DNA of 64,000 bases. Origin: Arthrobacter globiformis. GTDB lineage: Bacteria > Actinomycetota > Actinomycetes > Actinomycetales > Micrococcaceae. A model generated the notes under the pieces. It saw nothing but the letters and a program-made list of their open reading frames with translations. It did no database searches and had not been told where the DNA came from. Of the stretch, positions 8,711 to 15,922 are shown one piece after another. Numbering within the stretch: the first letter of the stretch is position 1; every line of letters begins with the position of its first letter. Position numbers and translations under genes: made by a program. The stretch is from assembly GCF_003261175.1 (NCBI RefSeq), contig NZ_QLNP01000074.1, forward strand, positions 62,001-126,000, written 5' to 3'.

Positions 8711-8788
8711 GGGCTAGAGTGGTCTCAGATTTCTTTTGCAGAGGAAACCCGAAGGGAGCCGGCCACCGCGCCGGCTCCCTTCCGGGTT
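8711..8788 (+). other. Promoter-like box followed by a long hairpin
   Basis: A TAGAGT -10 box (8715-8720, in GGGCTAGAGTGG as at 6396-6407) is followed 25 bases later by a long stem. Its arms are AACCCGAAGGGAGCCGGC (8746-8763) and GCCGGCTCCCTTCCGGGTT (8770-8788), with one bulge. The rest of 8471-9147 holds no convincing gene. The arrangement could be a short non-coding transcript or an attenuator for the glutaredoxin-ssb unit. Confidence 0.4.
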
Positions 8789-9060
8789 AACGCGGCCATT
8801 GCCCCCGGGGAGTGCTGTGTCCCCGCATGGACGGGGCCGGGACCGGTGAATGAAAAACCGGCCATGGACGGGACAGGAAGCGGCCGGCCCGTTCAGCAGC
8901 GACCCTCCCCGTGGCACCCGTGGGGGCCTTCTACTGAGGCTCTGTTCCGAGGACCAGGTGCCGGTGGCTATTCGCCGAATGCTGACGGACCCACCTCCCG
9001 CGGTCCGAGGAGCTATGAAATTCCGATAAAAACCCCTAGAAATGGCGGAGAAATGGCTAT

Positions 9061-9086
9061 TCATTCAGTTGAATGATTGTTAGAAT
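9061..9086. promoter_or_regulatory. Operator-like palindrome and AT-rich promoter before the glutaredoxin gene
   Basis: TCATTCA-GT-TGAATGA (9061-9076) is a perfect 7+7 palindrome. It is immediately followed by TAGAAT (9081-9086), a plausible -10. The glutaredoxin-like gene starts at 9148. No cognate regulator was identified. Confidence 0.4.
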
Positions 9087-9147
9087 AAAAGCAGCAGTAC
9101 AGAACAGACGAACCTAACCAAAGTGATACGAAACCAAGGACTGAGAA

Positions 9148-9423
9148 ATGACTGTCACCATCTACACCAAGCCCTCCGGATGCTTCGGCTGCACCAAGAC
9201 CAAGCAGAAATTCGTTGAGGCCGGCCTGCCCTTCCACGAGGTTGACGTCACTACCAACCAGGCCGCTTTCGAGTACATCACCGAAGAGCTCGGCTACTCC
9301 CAGGTCCCCGTCGTCGTCTACGACAAAGACGGCACCGAAAACCACTGGTCCGGACTCAACCCCGGCAGGATCGAGCAGATCATCGCCATCGAAGCAGCTG
9401 CCGGCCGCGCCCGCGAAGCCTAA
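9148..9423 (+). CDS. NrdH/glutaredoxin-like redox protein
   Basis: The 91-aa protein has the thioredoxin-fold start [14 protein letters not shown], with the redox pair Cys12-Phe-Gly-Cys15, then cis-proline QVPVVV and a GxxPGRI helix near the end. NrdH proteins reduce class Ib ribonucleotide reductase. This one carries the unusual CFGC pair rather than the common CVQC, so its partner may be different. It is probably co-transcribed with ssb, 61 bases downstream. The motif ATACGAAACCA stands before both start codons (9126-9136 and 9474-9484), with a further copy near 9453. Confidence 0.82.
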   Translation: MTVTIYTKPSGCFGCTKTKQKFVEAGLPFHEVDVTTNQAAFEYITEELGYSQVPVVVYDKDGTENHWSGLNPGRIEQIIAIEAAAGRAREA

Positions 9424-9484
9424 ACAGGGACCACCGGACCCCCGCACCGCCCATACGAAACCAGCAGAAAAGGATACGAAACCA

Positions 9485-10027
9485 ATGTCAGGCGAAACCA
9501 GCATCACCGTCATCGGCAACCTCACCAGCGATCCCGAGCTACGCTTCACCGCAGCCGGGGCAGCGGTCGCAAACGTCACCATCGCCTCCACGCCCAGGAC
9601 CTTTGACCCGGCCTCCAAGGAATGGAAGGACGGCGACACCCTCTTCATGCACTGCTCCATCTGGCGCGAGGCGGCCGAGAACGCCGCCGCGTCCCTGGCC
9701 AAGGGCAGCCGCGTGGTCGCCTCCGGAGTCCTGAAGCCCCGCACCTATGAGACCAAAGCAGGGGAGAAGCGCACCGTCCTGGAACTCGAGGTCGAAGAGA
9801 TCGGCCTGTCCCTGCGCTACACGGCCGCCACGCCCGCCGCCCGGCCATCCACCACCGAACCAACCCTGAAGGATGCGGAACCGGACGGCACCCACCCGGC
9901 CGACAGCTTCACGATCAGCCCCCGCCAGTACGCCGACGACGAAGCCTGGTTCGGCCTGCGGGCCAACCCGAGCGGTCTCGTCGCTCCGCCGGTCATCACC
10001 GAGACGCCCGTCTACGAGAGCGAATAA
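9485..10027 (+). CDS. ssb: Single-stranded DNA-binding protein
   Basis: The 180-aa protein has the SSB OB-fold from residue 5 to about 105: [19 protein letters not shown], then VANVTIAS, then [18 protein letters not shown], then [10 protein letters not shown]. It coats single-stranded DNA in replication and conjugal transfer. The C-terminal tail ends VYESE rather than the canonical DDDIPF, so recruitment of chromosomal partner proteins may differ. Plasmid SSBs with variant tails are known. The start ATG follows GAAAAGGATACGAAACCA. A palindromic terminator lies downstream. Confidence 0.92.
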   Translation: MSGETSITVIGNLTSDPELRFTAAGAAVANVTIASTPRTFDPASKEWKDGDTLFMHCSIWREAAENAAASLAKGSRVVASGVLKPRTYETKAGEKRTVLELEVEEIGLSLRYTAATPAARPSTTEPTLKDAEPDGTHPADSFTISPRQYADDEAWFGLRANPSGLVAPPVITETPVYESE

Positions 10028-10128
10028 CCGGGGGGATCCCTCGGCGGGGGTACTGGCGCTGGGCCGGCCCCCCACGGCCTCCGGGCACTTCGACGAGGGC
10101 ATCCGCGGCGGAAGGGCTTGAGATTCGT

Positions 10129-10175
10129 AGTAGTAGGAGTAGTTTAATTACTACTCCTACTACTTTTTTCTTTTG
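10129..10175 (+). terminator. AT-rich palindrome with T-run, terminator and possible KfrA operator
   Basis: AGTAGTAGGAGTAGT (10129-10143) and ACTACTCCTACTACT (10150-10164) form a perfect 15-bp stem with a six-base loop, followed by TTTTTTCTTTT. It ends the ssb unit and also lies just upstream of the kfrA-like gene (10190). KfrA-type proteins bind palindromes in their own promoters, so it could serve both roles. Its low GC contrasts sharply with the surroundings. Confidence 0.75.
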
Positions 10176-10189
10176 GAAGGGTTTCCGCC

Positions 10190-10795
10190 GTGGCCATGAG
10201 TGTGAAAGACCGGGTTTTTACTGCCGCCGAGCAGATCAGCGCCGAGCGGCGCCCGACCGTGTCCACGGTCCGCGCGGCCGCCGGGGTGAGCAACGCTGAC
10301 GCTACCCGGTACCTGAAGGAATGGACCGAGGAGAAACAGGCCGCCGGGGGACAGGTCGCCGCGACGCCGGCGGCCCTGCTGGAACAGGCCGCCCGGCTGG
10401 CGGGAGCGTGCTGGGCCGAAGCGTCCGCCCTGGCCAACGAGCGCCACGCCGCCGCCGAAGCGCTCTGGGCGCAGGAGAAAAAGGACCTGAACCAGGAGGT
10501 CGCCGAGCTCGTCGCTGACCTGGACACGGCGGTCGCCGAGAAGGACGCAGCGGTCACCGAGCTCACCGCACGGATCGCTGCCCTCGAACGCGAGGCCGCC
10601 GCCGCGGCTGAGCAGTTGGAGCGCGCGAAGGCGGCCGAGCGCGAGGCGGCCGGAATGGCGACCGCGGCGGCGACCAAGGCGGCCGCGGCCGAGGCCCGCG
10701 CCGGGGCCCTGCAGGAGGCCCACGACGCGTTGCTGCAGCGCATCACCCCGGAGGCGCCGCAGGAGGCCGGAACGGAAGGTCACTCCGATGCCTAG
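10190..10795 (+). CDS. KfrA-like plasmid DNA-binding coiled-coil protein
   Basis: The 201-aa product has an N-terminal DNA-binding domain (VKDRVFTAAEQISAERRPTV, then STVRAAAGVSNADATRYLKEW). A long alanine- and glutamate-rich coiled coil follows from about residue 75 to 190. This is the KfrA layout: a plasmid-encoded autorepressor that stabilises plasmids and may form filaments. The GTG at 10190 follows GGAAGG at 9-base spacing; an ATG at 10196 is the alternative. The next gene overlaps by eight bases. The palindrome at 10129-10164 is a plausible operator. Confidence 0.82.
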   Translation: MAMSVKDRVFTAAEQISAERRPTVSTVRAAAGVSNADATRYLKEWTEEKQAAGGQVAATPAALLEQAARLAGACWAEASALANERHAAAEALWAQEKKDLNQEVAELVADLDTAVAEKDAAVTELTARIAALEREAAAAAEQLERAKAAEREAAGMATAAATKAAAAEARAGALQEAHDALLQRITPEAPQEAGTEGHSDA

Positions 10796-11060
10796 GAAGC
10801 CGGCGAGGATTGCCGCGTTCACGCCGTACTTCACGCAAGAGGAAGCCGACCAGGTCCGGGCCGCCTACCTGGTAGCGAAGGAGCACGAGGACGGCGTGGC
10901 CAGCGCATCGGACTTCATCGTCCGTGCCACCATGAGGGACGTGAAACGGATCCAGCGCAAATACAACGGCGGGAAAAAATTTGACCCGGTTCCCGCCGGT
11001 GCGCTGCGCCGAGGGCAGCGCACCCGGGACGAACTCCAATACCGAGACGAGGACATCTGA
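10788..11060 (+). CDS. Small basic protein, possible ParB C-terminal-type DNA-binding protein
   Basis: This 90-aa basic protein overlaps the kfrA-like gene by eight bases and is probably translated with it. It has a helical middle (FTQEEADQVRAAYLVAKEHE, then SASDFIVRATMRDVKRIQRKY) that resembles a ribbon-helix-helix or ParB C-terminal dimerisation module, and a disordered RRGQRTRDE tail. Small proteins of this type accompany partition genes on actinobacterial plasmids. The assignment rests on composition and position, not on a firm motif. Confidence 0.65.
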   Translation: MPRKPARIAAFTPYFTQEEADQVRAAYLVAKEHEDGVASASDFIVRATMRDVKRIQRKYNGGKKFDPVPAGALRRGQRTRDELQYRDEDI

Positions 11061-11437
11061 GAATGGCCGGACAGGTGACCTCGGGCGAGTTGCGTGCCGT
11101 GCAGCTGGGTGGCCGCAATTATCTTGCCTCCCTGTTGAGGTTGATGAGGATTCTTCCCGGAATAGCGGGAGAGGAACGTCGAATGCCACGCGAAGTTTTC
11201 GTACGGTCCGTAAGTATCGTTGAGCGCCGTTGTGCGAGTGTTGCGGCGTGATTTCTTCTGGTTGCTAGGCGTTTTTTGACGTTGTGAACATGTCAATTAG
11301 AACGGATTCCACAAGGACGGCTAGAACGGCACCCATCGACGGGTTTGATGGGTGCTGTTACTGATAAGTCGTATCATCACAACCAGGACAGGATCGACAA
11401 ACAGCCCCGCCCGTTTGGTTACTTGTTAGGAGCTCAC
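11061..11437 (+). other. Intergenic region with one hairpin
   Basis: No convincing gene is seen. An open frame of 62 codons from 11063 has no family features. GCACCCATC (11329-11337) pairs with GATGGGTGC (11347-11355) as a terminator-like hairpin without a T-run. The sequence is less GC-rich than the plasmid block on the left. Confidence 0.5.
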
Positions 11438-11914
11438 ATGCCCAGGAGACCGTACAACTGGCAACCGGGCATTGTGGCCGGCAGGGGCTCCGTTCTTCTG
11501 AGCGGAGCAGGCTGCAGCCTGAATTTCGCTGAGGTTTACCCCTTTGGATTATGGGTTCAAACGAGTGTCAGGTTTATGGGCCCATTGACACTCGAGCAGC
11601 AGCGGGAAATCAACCGCCAGGTCGGCGCCTATCTGCGGAATTCTCCGGCCGAGAGCCCTCAACTAACTGTTGATCAAGAAAACTCCGGGCGCTCCACTGC
11701 TGAAATTGTCACGCATGAGGGGCACAACAACTTCTGGACCATCTCATTTTGGGCGGATCACGACGTCGCCGCAGGAGCGTTGTCGATGCTGTTCACCTGG
11801 ACGGATCAGGACATTGAAACGACGTTCTCATTCACGGGCGAAGACATCGAAACCGCCCTGACCGATGCGACAGAGCTCTGGCCGACATCATCCATGGAGT
11901 ACACCACCTTCTAG
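11438..11914 (+). CDS. Hypothetical protein, 158 aa
   Basis: The ATG at 11438 follows TTAGGAGCTCAC, a good ribosome binding site. The frame is open further upstream to 11345, but that part is poor. The product is soluble and acidic, with aromatic-rich strands (NFAEVYPFGLWVQTSVRFMG) and a threonine-rich acidic C-terminus. No family was recognised. The gene lies alone on the strand with a membrane protein gene following after about 100 bases. Confidence 0.6.
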   Translation: MPRRPYNWQPGIVAGRGSVLLSGAGCSLNFAEVYPFGLWVQTSVRFMGPLTLEQQREINRQVGAYLRNSPAESPQLTVDQENSGRSTAEIVTHEGHNNFWTISFWADHDVAAGALSMLFTWTDQDIETTFSFTGEDIETALTDATELWPTSSMEYTTF

Positions 11915-12019
11915 ACACGGGCCTTGAAACCACTAGGACTGCCGAATGCAAGACTCGCGCATGATCAGGCTGACGTGGGGAACTGAGGCCTTGATGGTTG
12001 TCCCGGAAGAAGCCGACAG

Positions 12020-12418
12020 GTGAAGGCGACGCTTGAAGCAAGGCGCCGGTGGGCTACAACCATCGCCTGGGTCCTGCTCGTCCTCGCCGCGATGACCCTG
12101 ATCGGCTACGGGATCGCGCGCGCCAACTGGCATATCTGGTTGCCAGGTCCGGCCGAGCAGGAAGAGGTCTGGATCGGTAGTCGCTACATTTACGCCGGCT
12201 GTGCCCTGTCATTAGCGTCCGGTATCTGGTCCCATGTCAGGGGCAACCCCGTCTGGGTGACCGTCTGCGCAGGGCTGCCAGGGATTCTCGTGGGCTGGGC
12301 GGCACTTCAGAACCCCTATGATCTGAAGCGCCAGCTCGCAGCCGTCGTGACGTTCCCGTTGGCCCTGGCAGGGGCTGCTGCGGTCCTCAGAGCGCGCGGC
12401 CGCCGACAGCGGGACTAA
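12020..12418 (+). CDS. Small membrane protein, 132 aa
   Basis: From a GTG at 12020 the frame encodes a protein with hydrophobic segments near residues 13-33, 55-70, 76-92 and 105-123, so three or four membrane spans. The N-terminus and the final RARGRRQRD are basic. No conserved motif or family was recognised. The start is uncertain, since no strong ribosome binding site precedes it. Confidence 0.55.
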   Translation: MKATLEARRRWATTIAWVLLVLAAMTLIGYGIARANWHIWLPGPAEQEEVWIGSRYIYAGCALSLASGIWSHVRGNPVWVTVCAGLPGILVGWAALQNPYDLKRQLAAVVTFPLALAGAAAVLRARGRRQRD

Positions 12419-12454
12419 TCAGTATCGGCCGGGAGCCGCAGGTAGTATGACCCG

Positions 12455-12733
12455 GTGACTGACGAACCTCGCCCCCACCGCTTCCTCACCATCGAGCAGG
12501 CAGCTGAAGAGCTGAACGTGAAGGCCAGCCTCATCCGAGGGCTCATCAAGACTGGGGAGCTTCGAGCCCTACAGGTTGGCTCCCGCGGCATGTGGCGGGT
12601 CGGGAGCCAGGATGTCGAAGACTACATCGCCGATGCATACCGGCGGACCGCTGAACGGATTGCCGCCGGCGACCTCGAAGATGAAGGGAAGTCGGATTCC
12701 GAGTCTCTGGGACAGCAGAAGCCCCCGCTGTAA
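12455..12733 (+). CDS. Excisionase-family helix-turn-helix protein
   Basis: The 92-aa protein carries an excisionase/MerR-like winged helix: RFLTIEQAAEELNVKASLIR GLIKTGELRALQVGSRGMWR V, then DVEDYIADAYRRTAERI. Such proteins bind DNA as small regulators or recombination directionality factors. The TAGTAT -10 box at 12443-12448 would place the transcript start at the GTG itself, so the mRNA may be leaderless. A decayed second copy of its C-terminal half lies at 12915-13031. Confidence 0.8.
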   Translation: MTDEPRPHRFLTIEQAAEELNVKASLIRGLIKTGELRALQVGSRGMWRVGSQDVEDYIADAYRRTAERIAAGDLEDEGKSDSESLGQQKPPL

Positions 12734-12914
12734 TCGGACACCAGGGTCTCCCCAGAGCAGGGCTGGTCACTAGCCGGTTCGATTCGTACTACAGCTGACC
12801 GGCAGGGTGGGTGCCGCCATCCTCACAGGGACCGCGAAAAGAGCTAGGAACGAAGGAGAGGCGTCCTAAAACAAACAATTCTTACACCGGTTACCGAGGC
12901 AAGATAAGAGGGGC

Positions 12915-13031
12915 ATGTGGAGGGTCAGCAAGGACGACCTCGCAGGGTACCTCGACCTCGCCTACGCGCAGACCAGGGCACGGATCGACGCGGGCCAGAT
13001 CACCCCGGATGAGGATGCCGCAGACGGGTAA
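12915..13031 (+). pseudogene. Fragment of a second excisionase-family gene
   Basis: A 38-codon frame begins MWRVSKDDLAGYLDLAYAQT, then RARIDAGQI, and ends at TAA 13031. It matches the C-terminal half of the protein at 12455 (MWRVGSQDVEDYIADAYRRT, AERIAAGDL). The N-terminal helix-turn-helix is missing; upstream DNA gives no matching frame. It is a truncated paralogue, left by duplication or by loss of a related plasmid segment. Confidence 0.65.
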
Positions 13032-13369
13032 AAGAGAAAACACCCAAGGCAACGCCCAGCGGCCGTCTTGGGATGGCGGACCGGGCAGGAGTAAGACCCC
13101 CCGGGTGTTGCACGGCTGGTGGGCGGCGGGCAGCAACCCCGGAATATCACTGGCACGGGACAGGCATGGAGCGCTACATGACGCCTCGGGGCCCTGCTAT
13201 GGCTGCTCAGAATCCGGTTTCGTCTACACCTTCGTCCGTACTGCGGACCGGCAGATGCTGGGGGCTTTTCTGCCCGCTGGACCGGGGTGTTAGCGGCTGT
13301 AACCCAGGCCGTTGTCCGGTGCCGGCTAGTATGGACGCGCGCCGGCGGCCGGGCTGGTTGGGGCAGGGC

Positions 13370-14085
13370 GCACTGCGCCGGGCCTGGCCGGTTGGCATCG
13401 AAGACCGCGCGGGTCGGGGTGATGTCGATCTCTCCGGGGCCTGGTGGTGAGACCGTTTCGGCCCATTCGACCAGGCGAAGCATGATCTGGTCGAGGCCGC
13501 GGGGATCGACGCCGTACTCGGCGACGTCCTCGGGGCGCACCCGCATGACCTGACGCAGGGCGTAGCCCAGTTCGGCGCGGTCAAAGGATGAGCCGAACCT
13601 GTAGGCGGTCACCTCGAGGAGTTTGTCCTCGGTGAAGCGTCCGTCGTTGCGGATCGAGTCGGCATCGAGGAAGTCGCGGGGCAGTGACCTGCTCATCAGG
13701 GCATCGATCTTGCTGGCTGCGGCATCGCGCTCGTCGAGGACGGGGCCGACGTCGAACTGCGCCGGCTGGTAGGCCCGCCAGTCAACGGCGATATCGACCG
13801 GGACCACGGCCCCGGCTGGGGTGGTGATTTCCAGGCGCGCGAACACGTCGCTTTGCTGGACGGTCAGGACAGTGCTGCCCTCGCTCCGGTACGCCGCTGA
13901 CAGGTCCTGGAGTGCCTGTTCAAACCGGCGTTTGTCCAGGAGGTTGGTGAACAGGTCCAGGTCCCGGGTTGGGCGGGCTGATTAGACCGTGAAGGTCGCT
14001 TCGCGCTTGCTCCTGCCAGCGCGAAGCCGTAACCCTTCACAGCGGCCAGGCCGGTCCGGGCTACGTCTTCGCGGGCTTTCTCCAT
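13370..14085 (-). pseudogene. Frameshifted AbiEii-type nucleotidyltransferase toxin
   Basis: The N-terminal frame starts at ATG 14085 and gives TGLAAVKGYGFALAGA. Near 13970-14030 the frame is lost (an LHGLIS-like stretch needs one or two indels) and the match resumes as RPTRDLDLFTNLLDKRRFEQ in another frame. It then continues through VDIAVDWRAYQP, DERDAAASKIDALMSR, FLDADSIRNDGR and DQIMLRLVEWAETV. These are hallmarks of AbiEii/MenT-like nucleotidyltransferases, toxins of type IV-like toxin-antitoxin pairs. The downstream frame stays open to 12962 but loses family character near 13370. The partner gene lies 9 bases upstream. Confidence 0.75.
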
Positions 14086-14094
14086 GGCCCCAGC

Positions 14095-14421
14095 TCAGGC
14101 GGCGAGCTGCGGGAACTTCGCTTCCCAGAGTCGCCGGCACCGCGCCGGCAGCAGCAGCGCAGCCCAGGACTGCTCCAGCACCATCCGGTTCAGGATCGTG
14201 CGGAGGTCATCGAGGGTGCCGGCATTGAGCACATAGGCGTAGTGGGCGAGGACTTCGGGCGAGTCCACCCGGAACGTGCTTTTCGGTCCCCAGTGGACTG
14301 ACACCGGCAGTTCCATGATCCCGTGGTCCGGGCCCTGCAGCTCCTCCAGTGACTCTGGTACGGCGTAGGGAACGGTGTCGCGGACGAAGATCCGCTGGCC
14401 GCTGCCGGCGTCATCTGTCAT
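14095..14421 (-). CDS. Partner protein of the AbiEii-type toxin (putative antitoxin)
   Basis: The 108-aa protein has a central LPVSVHWGPKSTFRVDSPEV and a C-terminal NRMVLEQSWAALLLPARCRR LWEAKFPQL. Proteins of this kind precede AbiEii-like nucleotidyltransferase genes in actinobacteria. It lacks the winged-helix of classical AbiEi, so the antitoxin label is inferred from position. The gene ends 9 bases before the toxin start, so the two were one operon. With the toxin broken, it may be a relic under relaxed selection. Confidence 0.65.
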   Translation of the reverse strand: MTDDAGSGQRIFVRDTVPYAVPESLEELQGPDHGIMELPVSVHWGPKSTFRVDSPEVLAHYAYVLNAGTLDDLRTILNRMVLEQSWAALLLPARCRRLWEAKFPQLAA

Positions 14422-14532
14422 GGACGTACGCCTCCTTCCCTTCGCCTCCGGTGCTGCACCTTAACTTTAGGTCCGTGCCCGTCCATCTGGTGCCATCCCC
14501 GGCCGGGTGGAGGCGCCACACGCCGGTGGGCT

Positions 14533-14838
14533 TTAGCTGGCCGCCGGCTCGAGTCCGGAAGCTTCTGGCGCGTCGGCCGGTGCGGGTTTGGCGGCGCTCC
14601 TGCGCCGGCGGCCGACGGCTGCCGGTTCGAGTCCGAGCTTCTTGAGTTCGTCGGCGCTCCAGCCGTCCCTGGTCGCGCGGATGTAGGCGCGCTTGTCGTC
14701 TTTTTCGGCCTCGGCGAGTTGTGCTTTGAGGTCGGTGATGCGTTGGCGGGTGGTGACGAGATCTGTGACGGAGTTGATGCGCGAGTCGAGGAGGGCGCGG
14801 GCCTGGTTGCGTGTCTGTTCAATGTCGAGGTTAGCCAT
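14533..14838 (-). CDS. Small coiled-coil protein of the mobilisation region
   Basis: The 101-aa protein has a helical, charged middle (LVTTRQRITDLKAQLAEAEK DDKRAYIRATRDGWSADELK KLGL) and a basic alanine/proline-rich tail. It lies between the toxin remnant and the MerR-like gene, all on the minus strand and divergent from the relaxase genes. No family name can be given with confidence. Small proteins of this sort are often found near actinobacterial relaxases. Confidence 0.65.
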   Translation of the reverse strand: MANLDIEQTRNQARALLDSRINSVTDLVTTRQRITDLKAQLAEAEKDDKRAYIRATRDGWSADELKKLGLEPAAVGRRRRSAAKPAPADAPEASGLEPAAS

Positions 14839-14847
14839 GGTTCAACC

Positions 14848-15087
14848 CTAACTTTCGGTGGCGGATTTTTCCGGGCGGCCGGGGCCGGTGTCGCCCGTGG
14901 CGGCGCCGGTCAGTAGCGCGTTGGCGGGGTCGCTGATCCAGTCGTGCAGGTACTCGGCGCAGTAGCTGATGGTGCGGGGTGTGAACTGGAAGAACTCGGG
15001 CCCGATGCCCTGTTGACGCCAGCGGCGCAACCGGTCGGCCGGGATGCCGTATTGCTGTTCCACGATGCGCGGTGAGATGAGAGCCAT
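14848..15087 (-). CDS. Small MerR/excisionase-like DNA-binding protein
   Basis: The ATG at 15087 starts a 79-aa protein: ALISPRIVEQQYGIPADRLR RWRQQGIGPEFFQFTPRTIS Y, then LHDWI. This is a compact winged helix like those of excisionases and plasmid regulators. The frame is open upstream to 15384, but that region is a hairpin-rich leader and not protein-like. The gene is followed after 9 bases by the coiled-coil gene at 14838. It could repress the divergent mobilisation operon. Confidence 0.75.
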   Translation of the reverse strand: MALISPRIVEQQYGIPADRLRRWRQQGIGPEFFQFTPRTISYCAEYLHDWISDPANALLTGAATGDTGPGRPEKSATES

Positions 15088-15390
15088 GACTGTACCTTTC
15101 GCTTGCCCTATGCCGCGTTCCTTTCGGCACGCTTGCCGAAACTTGGCCGGTGAAGGAATTGGCCAGTCGGAGTGGCCGGACCGTGGAATACCGGAGCGAA
15201 GCGGAGGATATGCCGCGAAAGCCGGCTGCGCAGACTTGCCAAGGAAGGACCGGGCAGTAGCCTCAACCAGCCGAAACGGAACGACGCAGTCGTTTGAACA
15301 GGAAGGACGCGCAGCGTCGTCCAGGGCAGTCCCCAGCAGCCACCCAAAGCCCCAAAAGCAGGCGCAGGTGATTTTCCGGAGCAAGCTAGT
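15088..15390 (-). other. Hairpin-rich leader of the MerR-like gene
   Basis: Read on the minus strand, this stretch starts GGGTGGCTGCTGGGGACTGC and is full of short inverted repeats, for example CTGGCCAATTCCTTCACCGGCCA split by its loop and GCCGAAA/TTTCGGC near the gene. Its layout (GGCTGCTG start, serial stems, a GGCC-rich element before the ribosome binding site) recalls the leaders at 3457, 4961 and 6702. Direct sequence identity is low. Relationship to them is a guess. Confidence 0.35.
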
Positions 15391-15391
15391 C

Positions 15392-15460
15392 GGTTATGTG
15401 CCATAACCCGCGTGTTGATCCACGGCCTGCGGTCGTGGATGGGGCACACTCGTGAGTGTG
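15392..15460. other. Candidate origin of transfer (oriT)
   Basis: Three hairpins follow one another between the divergent mobilisation genes: GGTTAT-GTGCC-ATAACC (15392-15408), ATCCACG/CGTGGAT with a nine-base loop (15418-15440) and CACACT-CGTG-AGTGTG (15445-15460). Relaxase nick regions usually lie next to the mobC-relaxase genes and carry such inverted repeats. The nick site cannot be assigned by eye. Confidence 0.55.
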
Positions 15461-15508
15461 GCCCGGAGATTCCGGGGCGCTGCGCTGGGCATGGGGGAGG
15501 GGGCGGTG

Positions 15509-15922
15509 ATGACTCAAGAGCAGGGGGAGACTGAAGAAGGGCGGAAGTCGCCGCGCCGGTTTTCCCGCCGCCGCCGCGCGAACATTGACGGGGACACGCA
15601 GTACGTGCGGGTGTCGATGTCGGAGTTCGAACGGGCGCAGCTGAAGGTCCTGGAGGAACGGACCGGGCGCAGCCCGTCGGAGATTCTGGTCAGCGCTGCC
15701 CTGTACGCGGAGAACTCCGAGTCGCTGGCTGAGCGGCGTGCGATGGCTGTGGAGTTCATCGCGGCACGCCGCTACCTTGCTGCCCTGTCGAACAACGTCA
15801 ACCAGCTCGCCCGGCACGCGAATGCCACGGATGAATTCCCGGAAGCAGCCCGCACCGTTTTGACGCGGGTGCGGGCGGTGGCGGACCGGATCAATACGAT
15901 GCTGGATTCGATGGTGCGCTGA
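15509..15922 (+). CDS. MobC-like relaxosome accessory protein
   Basis: The 137-aa protein has a ribbon-helix-helix-like region (QYVRVSMSEFERAQLKVLEE RTGRSPSEILVSAAL) and a MobC-type C-terminus (RRYLAALSNNVNQLARHANA, then RVRAVADRINTMLDSMV). MobC proteins bind oriT and help the relaxase open the DNA. The ATG at 15509 follows GGGGGAGGGGGCGG; GTG at 15452 and ATG at 15491 are possible alternatives. Its stop overlaps the relaxase start (TGATG), indicating coupled translation. Confidence 0.85.
   Translation: MTQEQGETEEGRKSPRRFSRRRRANIDGDTQYVRVSMSEFERAQLKVLEERTGRSPSEILVSAALYAENSESLAERRAMAVEFIAARRYLAALSNNVNQLARHANATDEFPEAARTVLTRVRAVADRINTMLDSMVR

Noticed and set aside
8597-9076. A 159-codon plus-strand frame after parB
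   Set aside because: It runs through an inverted-repeat pair, a promoter-like box and a long hairpin, has no ribosome binding site, and its amino acid make-up is that of random GC-rich sequence.
12741-12800. tRNA-like GGTTCGATTC near 12775
   Set aside because: The T-arm stem does not pair and no acceptor or anticodon arm can be drawn. It is a chance match.
15452-15508. Start of the MobC-like gene at GTG 15452
   Set aside because: It would run into the candidate oriT hairpin, and the ATG at 15509 has the strong GGGGGAGGGGG site.
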